This document shows, in pieces, positions 1 to 10,254 of a stretch of 64,000 nt of DNA. Source of the DNA: Micrasema longulum (Eukaryota; Arthropoda; Insecta; Trichoptera; Brachycentridae); contig JAGVSM010000847.1 of NCBI GenBank assembly GCA_022494885.1, positions 62,001-126,000 on the forward strand, read 5' to 3'. Within the stretch, counting starts at the first letter, position 1. Every line of letters starts with the position of its first letter. The notes beneath the pieces are model-generated. The model was not told the DNA's origin. It was given only the letters and a program-made list of their open reading frames with translations, and made no database searches. The position numbers and the translations under genes are program-made.

Positions 1-730
1 ATTTGCAAATTATAGTCGGTATCTTACACTTTAATATTATGTACCTACTTTGTATGTACAAATAAATTAATTTCTTTTAGAGCTTGCCTGTAAATAAAAT
101 CACATTTCGCTACTGATACTGATAAATAATCGGTTTTAAAACATGTTATGAAAATAATCGAATATAATAATCGGTTACGCGCCTCACTATTCATCTTCAC
201 TTCCATCCCACGCTCGCTTCAGGATTCCTCTAAATAGCCGCCGCGCCGCACAGTTATCACATTTGTAAATTGGAAACGTTTTGTCACTTCAAATTACTTA
301 TCCGCGTGACTTGATTTAGCCTCCCGAGTCGACACCACAAACTGACGGCCAATTATTTATCGGGAACTGAGACACTTTCCTCTTTTAAGATACGTTCATT
401 TATCTTCAAAGCGACTAGGCGTTCGACGTACTACATTAATTTGTTTTATTTTGAGGAAATGGTGTGATAGTTTACAGATACTTGTAAATTTTTAATTGGC
501 GGCTCCGTGGTGAAATGCTTAACTTATTAAAGATTTCTGAAAAATCCCGATGCAAGAGGTGCTGCAACGTCATGTTACATCAAGCAAAAGACGAGATATT
601 TTATTATTCATTTATTTACGGACATAGTCCAATAAAAAAATTACTAACACAAATAATTATAAAACATACAGGCACAATTGAAATAAAATACAAAAAAAGA
701 CAATTAAAGCTAGGACAAAAAATAAAAAAT
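1..730. other. No gene recognised; less AT-rich patch at 185-440
   Basis: AT-rich sequence with no supported reading frame. The patch at about 185-440 is less AT-rich than its surroundings, with a CG-containing run near 238-250 (gccgccgcgccgc), and does not resemble any repeat elsewhere in the window. It could be conserved non-coding DNA or part of an exon, but nothing decides this. A 130-codon frame starting at 515 runs through repeat M sequence and is not treated as a gene. Confidence 0.4.
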
Positions 731-845
731 AAATGTTTTGAGTTTGTCCAAATTTTTGTAGTCAAGGACTGGATTCAACCCTCTAGGGAACTGTTAATAT
801 TAACAAATTACAACAGAGATGAAGAACTCTTTCGAGAAGGGAATA
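731..845 (+). repeat. Repeat M copy 1, terminal part
   Basis: This block matches the terminal arm of the M foldback family seen best at 5614-5887: it runs from ttttgagtttgtcc through tggattcaaccctct to acaacagagatgaaga. It is interrupted after about position 845, and the internal part of the same element resumes near 1358, so the two pieces appear to be one M copy split by later DNA. Confidence 0.65.
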
Positions 846-1357
846 CTTTTTTTATTTTATTTATTTTCTTTTATTTAGGAAACATTCAGTACAGTTACAA
901 AGTTTAATATTTTACAAAATTACACTTAATTCTAATAGACCAGTGAAGTTTCCATATTATAAAGCAATTATGTGTAAGGTTGATTATGAAAGTATAAAAG
1001 AGAGAAGGAAAAAGAAAAACGTAAATGAAAGTTGTTTAAAAATTAAAACTTAAATGAAAAAAAGATATTTTAAAGTTTGTAGTTTGTAGTGAGTATTTAC
1101 AAATGGAAATAATATTAAAAATGAAGAAAATTTGTAAGAGTAATTAAAAATTAAGAATTGAAATAACGAATGGAAAACATGCTCAGATGCAAAAATAAAA
1201 TAAAACAGTAATATTTTTTTTTTAAATAAGGAAAAACATAAATATACACATATTTATTTTAAGGGATTCAAAGAAACGATGAGAAGAATCTTGAAGTGAA
1301 ATATAAGACAATAAATTTAAGTCAATTTAAAAAACATCTTCAAAATTAATGACACAT
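846..1357. repeat. AT-rich insertion splitting repeat M copy 1
   Basis: In the M copy at 5296 the arm joins directly to aagtctaggcatc, but here about 510 bp lie between the same two sequences. The insert begins with a T-rich run (tttttttattttatttatt), as expected for the A-rich 3' tail of a minus-strand retroelement, and is otherwise very AT-rich without an open frame. Its source is not recognised, and no clear target duplication was found. Confidence 0.4.
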
Positions 1358-1560
1358 TAAAGTGAAGACTAGGCATCCACGGGGCTTATGACATGTCATT
1401 AACTGGTTTAAGTGGCCACACACTGTGTAACATTCACCATTCTGCCTATATTTGAAAATCTAAATTCATTAGGTTTTTATATCTTTTGACATTTGTGAAG
1501 TAAGAAAGCTGAAACTTTTATTGTTACGGTGAAAGAATATCACTTGTTCCAGTTACGATG
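1358..1560 (+). repeat. Repeat M copy 1, internal part
   Basis: Contains the internal M landmarks in order: gaagactaggcatc, gggcttatgac, tggtttaagtggccac, gtaacattcaccattctgcc and tgtgaagtaagaaagctgaaac. The same series appears at 5337-5500, and in reverse complement at 61646-61900. No reading frame is shared between copies, so this is non-coding repeat sequence. Confidence 0.65.
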
Positions 1561-3474
1561 TTATATCAATGAAGCCATTTAATAAATTAAACATAAATAC
1601 TATACTACTGTTTTTAGTGGTGAGGGTCAGTGCTATGCAAGCTCCTGACGTCACTGCGACTTATGAAGATCTATTTTGATGGGTTATAATACTGTTATTG
1701 TAAAACAACAAAATAATATTTATACGATTACATAATGTTTAAAAACCTAGTTTCATTTAAAATTACACTTGTTTAAATATTAATAAACTTATTAAGGCTT
1801 TTTAGGCTGTGCCCGTGCCAAGCCATAATAATTTACAATAAAAATACATAGTAAAATTATTAAAAACTTATAGATTAAATAAGTATTACATGTGATGCAA
1901 TAGAATAACAATCCAGAAAAACAAGGTGTAAGTAATAAATAACAAAATTCCAAAGAATACAATGTAAAAAAAATAATCAGATATTTATATTTAAATATAA
2001 TTTAAATATAAATTATTCAAATGTAGATAGTATAAAATGATAGTATAATTGAAATCAATAGAAAAAGAATATTTGTATACATAAAAACATGATTGAAATG
2101 ATAATTGAGATATGGTTTCTCGAAACTCACTCTATACTATAGTAAGAAATGGGAGTAATAAATAATATGCCAAACAAGAGTGAGTACCAAAATAATGACA
2201 AATTTAGCTAATTGACAACCTCGCCCTTATCTTATTTAAAATATATCATATAATTTTGACCTATTTTACCTATCTCGCGCAGAGCCTTAACCTTTGTCGT
2301 TTTTGTCGTTTTTCAGTTTTTTATTTATTCATAATCAACATTTAATTAGCCATAAGTATATCCAACTCTCTTTTCGCTACAATAACTAGAAGTTTATAAA
2401 TTCAATACTTAGCCAGTAAATTATTAAAATACAAAAGAAAGTGCGGTTGTAAATAATGTGTTTAACTTGATTATGTTGAATTATTTTAAGAATAAACACT
2501 ACATGTTTTTTGGATTTATTAAGATTAGAATTTAATAAATAAACTATCTTTAAAAAAACTAAGGGGTGTTTTAATTCAAACTGCTTATTTAGAAGTATCA
2601 ACCATCAGTTTTATCCAAAAACCAACTTTAAAAAAGCAGTAAACCTTATGAAATACTGCGTTTTATGTAGGTTTTAGTAATTATTAGATAAGTCAGTTTT
2701 GGGCCACTTTTTGTTTGCAGTTAATAATGCGAATTTGAAAAAAAAAATAACCCCTCCGACTAATACTAAACAGTAGTTATTTTTTAATTTTTTTAAATGT
2801 TTTTTTATATTTTTATTATTATTATTATTATTGTTTTTTTTATTCTAGGTATCCCTAAAACTTATAATTATCCATTAAACTGCAACAACTTTATAACTAG
2901 TAAATTTATTACCCCCTGCATTTTGTGTTTTACATCTACCTACCTATTTAATTCATGTATGAAACGTAGTTTTAATTACTAATCTACACCATTCTTCAAA
3001 CTTGACATATCATTATACAATACAACATCCAATTATAACATATTTCACATATTTTGTTGTAGCTATGTTTGTACAACTACCACGACATTTTAATTACACG
3101 GCTACCGGAAACATACCTCCGTTTGAGTTTTTCATCGCTAGAGAAATCGTAGATAGTCCCAGTTTTTACTTGGATAACTCTTGCAATGTTAAATTATTAC
3201 GCATGGTTAAGGGTTTCCAAAACAAACCGGTTACCGGTTGTTTCAAAATAATTATGAAAAAATACATGATTTTCCGCAAAAACAATGGTTTTATATCATA
3301 ATATATTACAATTAGTCAAAATCCCCCTTTTTAGAAAATGTGTGTTTTAAAATACTTGGAAATTTATTGCAATAGAGAACGAAAGCCTTTTTGAGAAAGA
3401 TATATGAAAATCGAAGATTTTAAAGTGCTTACGATATATTATTTGTTGGTTTTTGTTACCATTTTGCACACAGC
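1561..3474. other. AT-rich stretch without a recognised gene
   Basis: No feature is recognised apart from a short (ATT)n run near 2814-2833. Short open frames at 2797-2982 and 3002-3301 show no family motif and lie in ordinary AT-rich sequence, so they are not called as genes. Confidence 0.5.
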
Positions 3475-3722
3475 GTAAAATTGACCATTCTGCCTATGTT
3501 TACATACACATGTTTTTACAACTCTTTGATCTATATTTTTTTATGAAGTAAAAGAGCGGAAACCTCTTTTGACGTGGATAAAACCCATCTGGCCAAATTA
3601 TTTCACCTACCAGGCAACGCCTGGAAATACGTTTTCACTCTCAAACTTTTTTTTATACCTCGTAGTTTAATCGCCAATATTCCACTAAACTCTATGGGTA
3701 GGAAAAACTCAAAATATTGTTA
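3475..3722 (+). repeat. Repeat M copy, diverged
   Basis: Starts with ttgaccattctgcctatgtt, continues with a copy of the agagcggaaacc and caggcaacgcctggaaa segments, and ends with the characteristic M terminus ctcaaaatattgtt. It is more diverged than the copy at 5296-5612. The short palindrome caggcaacgcctg sits at about 3612. Confidence 0.6.
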
Positions 3723-5295
3723 ATTAATAATTATCGTTTTCCGTTCCGCACCCAATCCAATCCAGAGTATTGCCATCTATTTTTACAAGAAGATAATCAG
3801 TCTTAACTAATCCAGTCCAAGAACAACGAAATATTGCAGGTAACCTCTAAAATCAGTATTTCAAGTCCACCTCCGCGATCTCGAGAATGGCAGGCAAACC
3901 CACCAACCACTTCACAACGAGGCGGTCTTATTTCCACTGGATTTCCTTTTTCAGAAACTTTACTTAAGAGTTGTCAGACGTGTCAGAGACAAAAACATTC
4001 AACCTGGGTTCGAGTTTTATTTTACAGACAGAAATGTATTCTACCAGTGTAAAATTCGGTAGCATTTTTATAATCAGATTGAATAAATTAACAAAAAAAC
4101 TTGAACCGGTTAGTCGAATTTGGAAGTTAAACAGGGCCCTGGGGTGGTTGATTGCAATTGTAACATTTATCGACCATATGACGTAATTACAGACTATCTT
4201 CGTTTACCACTGGCTTCCTTTGGTTTTTACATCGGTCCGTGTAAGGCAGAAGTGCTAATTAGCTGTTGGGAAATGTCAGCTATTTACATTTTAATTTGTA
4301 TTGCGGACTCAAAGACTGTAATTAATATTATGGCAAGAGTTTCAGTGCCCGCTCTAATTAATATTCAATATGGGTTATATACGTACAGCTTGTTGGAAAT
4401 TTAATTCAAGTATACATCATAATACGTGTAATTACACTCTTACTGATCAACAATATTTTTGGTAAAAGTTAACTACTTTATGTGTATAACGTTAAGCGTC
4501 CCGAGTACATTTAGTACGTGGGCTTAAGGTTTTTTTTATCAATACTAAAAAGGTTTTTTACTTTTGAAATATCAATTTAAGCATTCGTGTTAATTATCCA
4601 TGTGTTCAAACGTGATCTCAATTTTCATCGCTTTAGCTATCGTTATAATAAAAAAGCGCCGAATAAAATATTTTTCTTAATTATCAATTATGAACCATTA
4701 TTCAAACACACAAAAACACAGGATAACGAACGACGGCATTGTTTTACTGCAATACATAATTAAAATCTTGTTTAAAAAAATAATTAAATTAATAAATAAC
4801 ACCAAATTGTGACAACCTAAATACGTTCCCCGGTATAAAACAGAAGCAGATTTTATCTATTTGGTATTTACATGTTTTGTGATTTTACAATTCCGTTCTG
4901 CCAAGGGGCCGTTGATAGAAAGCGCGCATTCATTTTTATCGTAAGAACGATACAATATCAATTAAAAACTTATTCATTTTATGTGTTAATTAACTTACAG
5001 AATTGCCGACGTCGGAATGTTTTTAGTGTTATACCCTGGACACACAATCCATTAACCTGCCGACATTAAGGCTATTAGCATATCATCACGAAATTATACT
5101 TTGAGAAAAAATACCAGAGGCATTGACACTTACGATGGGAAACAAATATTCACAACTGTTTCATAAGATGTCGTTATCATAAATACGTCAATTTTCTTTC
5201 ATGTTTCCGTGCCATTAATGCTCAGTAAAAAATATTACGGGAAATCAAAAGTTTATTACTTTATTTTTATTAATGATAAAGTTAAAAAATTATAG
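3723..5295. other. No gene recognised; unexplained sequence with overlapping short frames
   Basis: The part at about 3830-4340 is less AT-rich, does not match other repeats in the window, and has overlapping short open frames in two phases (3834-4052, 3971-4186, 4120-4404), none with a recognisable motif. A short imperfect hairpin lies at 4492-4528. The rest is AT-rich. The less AT-rich block is a candidate for unique, possibly conserved, sequence. Confidence 0.4.
4492..4528. other. Short imperfect inverted repeat (hairpin)
   Basis: The outer arms ttaag/cttaa, a ccc/ggg block and the inner gtac/gtac pair could form a stem around the loop attta, with a three-base bulge on the left side. It is too short for a typical animal microRNA precursor and may be chance in AT-rich DNA. 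Confidence 0.3.
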
Positions 5296-5613
5296 ACATA
5301 TTACAACAGAGATGAAGAACATTTAAGAGAAGGTAATATAGAAGTCTAGGCATCTCTAGGGCTTATGACCTGTCATTGGCTGGTTTAAGTGGCCACTTTA
5401 CACAATGTGTAACATTCACCATTCTGCCCATATTTGAACATCTATATTCCTTCAATTCTTTCATCTGTTGATGTTTGTGAAGTTAAAGAGCTGAAACCTT
5501 TATTTATGCGGGTGAGATTCATCTGATTGAATTATTTGATCTGCATACTAGGCAACGTCTGAAAATGTTATTTTTTCAATTTCTATACTTCTTCATGGAC
5601 CAGGTGGATTTAT
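5296..5613 (+). repeat. Repeat M copy 2, best-preserved body
   Basis: Runs from attacaacagagatgaagaac through the block aagtctaggcatc, the dyad aagtggccactt, gtaacattcaccattctgcc and agctgaaacctttatt, to the terminal arm that begins at 5614. It is the most complete copy of the family in the window and serves as the reference for the others. No conserved coding frame is seen, so the family is likely non-autonomous. Confidence 0.7.
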
Positions 5614-5887
5614 CAACAATATTTTGAGTTTGTTCAAATTTTTGTAGACAAGGGATGGATTCAACCCTCTGGGGAGCTGTTTATATTAACATATTACAAC
5701 AGAGACGAAGAACATTTAAGAGAAGGTAATATGGGTCATAAGCTCTGTAGATGCCTAGACTTCTATATTACCTTCTCTTAAATGTTATTCATCTCTGTTG
5801 TAATATGTTAATATAAACAGCTCCCCAGGGAGGGAGTTGAATCCAGTCCTTGTCTACAAAAATTTGGACAAACTCAAAATATTGTTG
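5614..5887. repeat. Repeat M foldback palindrome
   Basis: The left arm at 5614-5732 starts with caacaatattttgagtttg and the right arm at 5765-5887 ends with its reverse complement. The 32-bp spacer at 5733-5764 contains the reverse complement of the M body start (tagatgcctagacttct). The arms are similar over about 120 bp with scattered mismatches. This could be two M elements meeting end to end or one element with most of its interior lost. Confidence 0.75.
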
Positions 5888-6134
5888 AAAATTATACACG
5901 TTTTTTTTCTATTACAATGCACTTTTATGTATTTAGTTTATCATTAAAACTGTTAATTTTGAAAAAACTTGTGCTTAACCTTTTATAAAACAAAAAATAC
6001 AATCTTGTTAGTTAGATGCAAGAAGATTTGGAGAAATTAAATTTCTTTTTTAATGTCCTTTTTGTCAAACTTCGTGGTCAAATATTTTAATTAATGTAAG
6101 TAAATATTAGTATTTAATCACTTACCGACTTTTT

Positions 6135-6178
6135 ATGCCTACCGGTTTCGAGACGTACCCGTCTCTTCGTTAGGACAC
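6135..6178 (-). ncRNA. Hammerhead-ribozyme-like motif, degraded (left arm)
   Basis: Read on the minus strand: gtgtc, then ctaacga, a hairpin with stem gagacg/cgtctc and loop ggta, then gaaa, then the self-complementary accggt with the following a, then ggcat. The family core is CTGANGA and GAAA; here the G of CTGA is replaced by A, which should abolish activity. The flanking gtgtc and ggcat can form a five-pair stem I with two G-U pairs. The assignment is by eye from secondary-structure logic. Confidence 0.5.
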
Positions 6179-6360
6179 TCACTACACCAACATGCAAATA
6201 CTAAAATACACTATCACCAGCATAAACATGTTTTTAGAGCATGTTCGAACATGGTGAGGTCTGCATCTTGTTTAACTCTGCGTGTAATTTATCTATTTTT
6301 TCGTAAATACTGTGTGTACTACGGTGACAGTAAAATCGATAGTGTATTTTAGTATTTGCA

Positions 6361-6440
6361 TCAAGATACGCTGCGATTGGTGTACCAATGCAGTGTTCTA
6401 TGCACCATTAGGTACGGAAAAGGAATGGTGATGATGTTTA
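6361..6440 (+). mobile_element. SINE A 3' fragment, nested in a foldback arm
   Basis: Carries the SINE A tail landmarks tcaagatacgctgcgattgg, tgtaccaatgcagtg and gcaccattaggtacgg, ending with ggtgatgatg. It interrupts the right arm of the foldback element at 6106-6517 directly after tttgca, so it inserted after the arms formed. Confidence 0.7.
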
Positions 6441-6444
6441 GAAA

Positions 6445-6488
6445 GTGTCCTGATGAAAAGACAGTTACATTTTCAAACCTGTAGACAT
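6445..6488 (+). ncRNA. Hammerhead-ribozyme-like motif, degraded (right arm)
   Basis: This arm keeps a canonical ctgatga core, preceded by gtgtc and followed by gacat, but the gaaa box reads caaa and the stem II arms are eroded (aagaca/cattttc). It is complementary in its defects to the left-arm copy, which keeps gaaa but has lost the CTGA core. Both are best read as relics of one ancestral motif. Confidence 0.45.
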
Positions 6489-6517
6489 AAAAAGTCAGTA
6501 AGTGGTTAAATACTAAT

Positions 6518-7069
6518 CAATAATTTAATTTCAATTATTTATAAACAAATCATTATTTTTATAAGCAGTGCGCATGAGCTTAATAAATATAAAAAATATT
6601 TATTTGTATCATAATAGTGTAATAAAACAAAGCGTAGTCTATTAACAAAAAAATATTCTTTGAATAATCAATAATCATATTATTCATAAATAACGAAGAA
6701 TCGTATTCATGTAAGTACGATGTTTAATTAAAATAAACAGAAAATCAAAAATTGTTTATTTTTCGTATTTTTTTTAATGATACATTTTATTTATTTGCTT
6801 TCTTATATTGCAAACAAAACTTGGAATTTTTTTTTTCTGCTTTTAACATTTTTTTTCAAATTCAATATCACGTTCATACTGTCTTCTAGTCATTTTATAC
6901 ATTGCCTAGAAGAATTTTACATTAAAGAGGTGATACATTTTTTTTTTTTTTAATTACCAATAATATATTTATTAGTTATTCATCGTAGGGTTATAAAATA
7001 AATAAATAATCAATAAAAGAATAATAAAGAACCTTAAAAAAACAAAACATCCGTAGAGTTATTTAAGTG
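6518..7069. other. AT-rich stretch, nothing recognised
   Basis: Homopolymer-rich AT sequence between the foldback element and the truncated LINE. No repeat match or open frame of note. Confidence 0.5.
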
Positions 7070-7832
7070 TGAATTAAATTGTTAAATTGGGTTAATGACT
7101 ATGGTCTTATTTTAAATGCAAAAAAGACTAAATGCTTGGACATAAAATTTCCACGTGCCAAAAAATATATTTTGCCTAATATTATTGCTCATTGCCTAAT
7201 ATTATTGCTCATTGCACAAAATCCTTACATGATGGTATCTCTAACACATGTAATTGTGAACTCAAAGAATTTGTGGAGGTGTACAAGTATTTGGGTATTT
7301 TTATAGATTATAATTTTAAATGGGATCGTCATATATTTTAACTTTGTGATCGATTGCGGACTCTTGTGAGTATTTTTTATAAGTTATCTTTTATTATGCT
7401 TAGGCATCACTCATTGCAGGCATTGTTTATTTTTCTTTAGTAGAATCAATAATAAGATATGGTATAAAGTCGTGGGGACATTCGACTAAAACTAATATTA
7501 AAATGATCCAGGGTCTACAGTACTCTATAGTTAAAAGAATTGTACCAGCAGAGATTTACGAACAAAGAAGTGATAAGGTTCTCCGGTACAGAACACTTAA
7601 AACTCTGCCAATTCTAGGATTATTGTGGCTTTGCATCAGTTTAGAAGAATTTAATAGGAATACATTCAAAATTCCTTTCGAACATAACCATAATACACGC
7701 TTCACGTATAATGATGGTTTGGTAGTACCAAAAATATGTAATAAGTATGGTAATAGAACTCTCAAATATTTAGTACCCAGCATTTTTAATTTATTGCTGA
7801 AAGAACTTCAATTTAACTCACAACGTTAGAAG
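7070..7832 (+). pseudogene. LINE reverse transcriptase, 3' fragment (pseudogene)
   Basis: This encodes the C-terminal end of a non-LTR (CR1/Jockey-type) reverse transcriptase. The first frame (7079) reads LNWVNDYGLILNAKKTKCL, the usual segment just after the catalytic YADD box, which is itself missing, so the copy is 5' truncated. Another frame continues with EFVEVYKYLGIFIDYNFKWD, typical of the following segment, and 7503-7829 reads NTRFTYNDGLVVPK near the C terminus. A 20-bp tandem duplication at 7173-7212 shifts the frame, and stops occur near 7340 and 7440. It could not make an active enzyme. Whether it belongs to CR1 or Jockey cannot be settled. Confidence 0.7.
7173..7212 (+). repeat. 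20-bp tandem duplication inside LINE pseudogene
   Basis: The unit tgcctaatattattgctcat occurs twice in a row. Twenty is not a multiple of three, and the reading frames on either side line up when one unit is discounted, so this duplication is one cause of the frame break. Confidence 0.75.
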
Positions 7833-8456
7833 AGCAAAAAAAGAGAGTGGCCACTGGATCAAAAGTTTATATTTAAATAGTAGCTTATGTGTAAATATTT
7901 TAATTTTTCACATATTTTCTTGTACCTATTTAAAAAAATAAAAATTAAGAACAAAAATATTTTTATTATTTTTATATACATGTATATTCTGATCTTTTCG
8001 GATTTTAATTATACCTGTTATTCATTGTTTTTATAAATGTAAATAATATTATATAAGTTGGTATAAATATAATCTCCACCATCAAGTGGCTTGGTGGGAT
8101 TTTAGTATTAGTAAAAATATGAAAATTGAAGTGTGAAATCTGTAAAAATGTATAATTTTGTTGATAAAATAACTTTTACAAAAAAAAATACGTATGTAAA
8201 TATATGAATATATTAAATAAATTTATAAGCTTACTTTGGGTTTAATACTTTACTTCAAAAAATATATCAATAAAAAGTATGTCTCCGTTTATTCAATTGA
8301 TATACGAGTATACGAATTATTTTGTACGTATTTTCAAAGAAATCGACCGCCATTATGAAATACATATATGTAAGCGCAATAATTAAAGCTCTCGTATGGA
8401 TCTTCTATTTATTTTTTGCAGGTAATACAATATGCGAAATAGAACTGTAAGGCCTA
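7833..8456. other. Probable LINE 3' untranslated tail, then AT-rich DNA
   Basis: AT-rich sequence after the last LINE codons. The patch at about 8080-8100 (ccatcaagtggcttggtggg) is the only less AT-rich part. The 3' end of the element is not clear, and it may extend to the attaaataaat run near 8210-8222. Confidence 0.35.
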
Positions 8457-8703
8457 AGTCAGCCTCGTAATAAAATGGTCAGCGCATTTGCCTACCACGC
8501 AAGAGGTCTCGGGTTCGATTCCCGACAGGGTTGATACAAAATACTTATTTGATAGGGTGTTTTCACACTAAAATATTTCATCGTCCCTGGACTGGTACCT
8601 AAAGCGTAAGACTGACCATCTTACCTTCATGATATAAAAATTATCAAGATACGCTGCGATTAGTTTACTATGCGCCATTAGGTGCGGATAGGGAATGAAT
8701 GGT
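8457..8703 (+). mobile_element. SINE A, near full length
   Basis: A tRNA-derived SINE. The head reads gcctcgtaataaaatggtc and carries a B-box-like ggttcgattcccgac, resembling a tRNA-Gly type gene (gcctaccacgcaagaggtc). The body has tccctggactggtacc and cttaccttcatg, and the tail has gatacgctgcgatt and cgccattaggtgcgg. The A box is eroded. Transcription would be by RNA polymerase III and mobilisation by a LINE enzyme in trans. Confidence 0.8.
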
Positions 8704-9912
8704 CACTTTAAGGCACGAAAAGTTATTTTTCGGACTCATAATTCATACTTATATGCACAGGCGTCAAGGAAAATAATTATGAAACATTTTCCAAACACAC
8801 AAACATATAGGATTATGAAATAAATACAATCTTTAAATAAGAATATTATTTCGGTTGTACCGTTTTAATGTTTAGACTAATGCTACATTTTATTAATCGG
8901 CCGTACAAATGTGATGGTATCAATGTAAGAAGTGATTTACTGGCCCGAGAAAATGTCGCAGGTGCAGATGGTAGAGTAATTTATTTTAATATAATCATAA
9001 ATTACAGTCCACACGAGAGACTAATAGGGTTTTCAAAAAGTAGCTTTGTGAAAAGTGCTTTGTTTTCTGATATAAAAGCCATTATTCTGTTTTATTATTT
9101 CGAATTAAGATTGTTGATAGGTTATTTTCGGGGCAATTACGTGTTTGTCATTGTTACTTTTAGTAAAGACTACATTGTCTGTAAAATTAGAACAAAGCAC
9201 GTTTGATAGCAAAAATGTGACCTCTTTTTAAAAATATGTGTTAAAATAATTTTAGCACTTCCGCTATCATAAAAAAACGCGATTTTAAAAACGATAAATT
9301 TATTAATGTGTTGTCTTTATATTTGTCATTTAATTTAATGAAAAAAAAGACAATTGAAGAAAATTATTATTTCTAATAAAAAATATGTGTTATAACGTGT
9401 TTTTCCACTTAATTTATTTTTTTATAAGGGAGTTGCTTTATTATTTACCTTGCTTATAATATACAAGGTTTATATATAAAAAGGTGAATTTTTCTGCAAT
9501 TAAATTTCTTTTTAATTTATCTTAACTGTTAGGATCAGGAGGGATATACTTATGTGGACCAATCGGGAACTTCCCAGCATTTGCTCCTGTGGATAGGAAA
9601 CAACTTAAAACTCTTCAGGAGAAGCCGGCCTGCTGGCAGTAGTCAACGGTTCCACTAGAGGAGTGTTCGGCATTTTGTTCCCTACTTTGGTTTATTTTAC
9701 CAATTGCCTGCACTATATTGACCATATATGATACTACCTCTAGTGTGAGTTCTTTATTACCTATAAAATAACTTAACTTAACATAATTTGATTAAGGAAC
9801 ACTTTAGACATATTTATAGTGAGCTATTGTTTTTTTTTTGTTTATTGAGAAATTTTTTTTGACAAGGTTAGTATAAATTTATACATGTTTTGATTCATAT
9901 CATATCATTAAT
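8704..9912. other. No gene recognised; unexplained less AT-rich block at 9520-9770
   Basis: An open frame at 8868-9206 (112 codons) has no recognisable motif. The block at about 9520-9770 is less AT-rich, with ggagaagccggcctgctggc at about 9621 and a separated inverted pair, ccactagagg at 9651 and cctctagtg at about 9737. It matches no other repeat here and might be an old mobile-element end or an exon of a non-coding transcript. Confidence 0.35.
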
Positions 9913-10122
9913 TGTAGTGCTTTCGCACTTATATATTACGCAGACAGGGTATAGTCTAAGCTTATAACCGAGTTACACAGTTTAAACCCGCGCTGTGCCA
10001 GCGGGTACCCTGCAAGACATCGGACCCTCCCATACATAGTTTGTACATACATAGTTAATTATAACGTTTTTACCTCTCTAATAAAGTGAAAGCTCGTGTT
10101 TAGAGACGGAGTTTGTTTTACA
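9913..10122 (+). mobile_element. Solo LTR with 5-bp target-site duplication
   Basis: A 210-bp unit beginning tgtagtgc and ending ttttaca (TGTA...TACA termini) is flanked on both sides by the direct repeat ttaat (9908-9912 and 10123-10127). It contains an aataaag polyadenylation signal near 10080, placed as in an LTR, and a GC-richer core (cgcgctgtgccagcgg). Short LTRs with 5-bp duplications are usual for Ty1/copia-type elements. No internal retrotransposon sequence remains, so it probably arose by recombination between two LTRs. The strand follows the polyadenylation signal. Confidence 0.65.
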
Positions 10123-10254
10123 TTAATTTTTATTTATTTGTACTACATTTTACTTTTACTATTTAGAACAGATTCCTTCAAATTAGTTTTTATATTCTAA
10201 AATATACACAAATTTCCACTGTATGGAGTTCAGGTTAGTGTAAATGCAAGAAAC

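Larger units (their letters stand above)
6106..6517. repeat. Foldback element with hammerhead-like motifs in both arms
   Basis: The left arm at about 6106-6214 is mirrored on the right by 6338-6360 plus about 6441-6517. For example, tgcaaatactaaaataca at 6192 has its reverse complement at 6343-6360, and ctttttatgcctacc on the left pairs with the region around 6481-6496. The right arm is split by a SINE A tail at 6361-6440. Each arm contains a hammerhead-like core (separate entries). A further, solitary arm lies near 24895-24985. Confidence 0.7.

Noticed and set aside
515..907. 130-codon open frame
   Set aside because: Its second half is repeat M sequence and an AT-rich insert; no protein motif or conserved frame in other M copies.
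1646..1653. Single TGACGTCA as a regulatory site
   Set aside because: Isolated CRE palindromes also occur at 19858, 38988 and 43732; one alone is not evidence of function.
3002..3301. 99-codon open frame
   Set aside because: No motif, and AT-rich context with similar-sized chance frames nearby.
4492..4528. microRNA precursor
   Set aside because: The stem is too short and bulged for a typical precursor of about 60-100 nt.
8868..9206. 112-codon open frame as a possible gene
   Set aside because: No recognisable family, no neighbouring exon-like sequence, and frames of this size are expected by chance in 64 kb.
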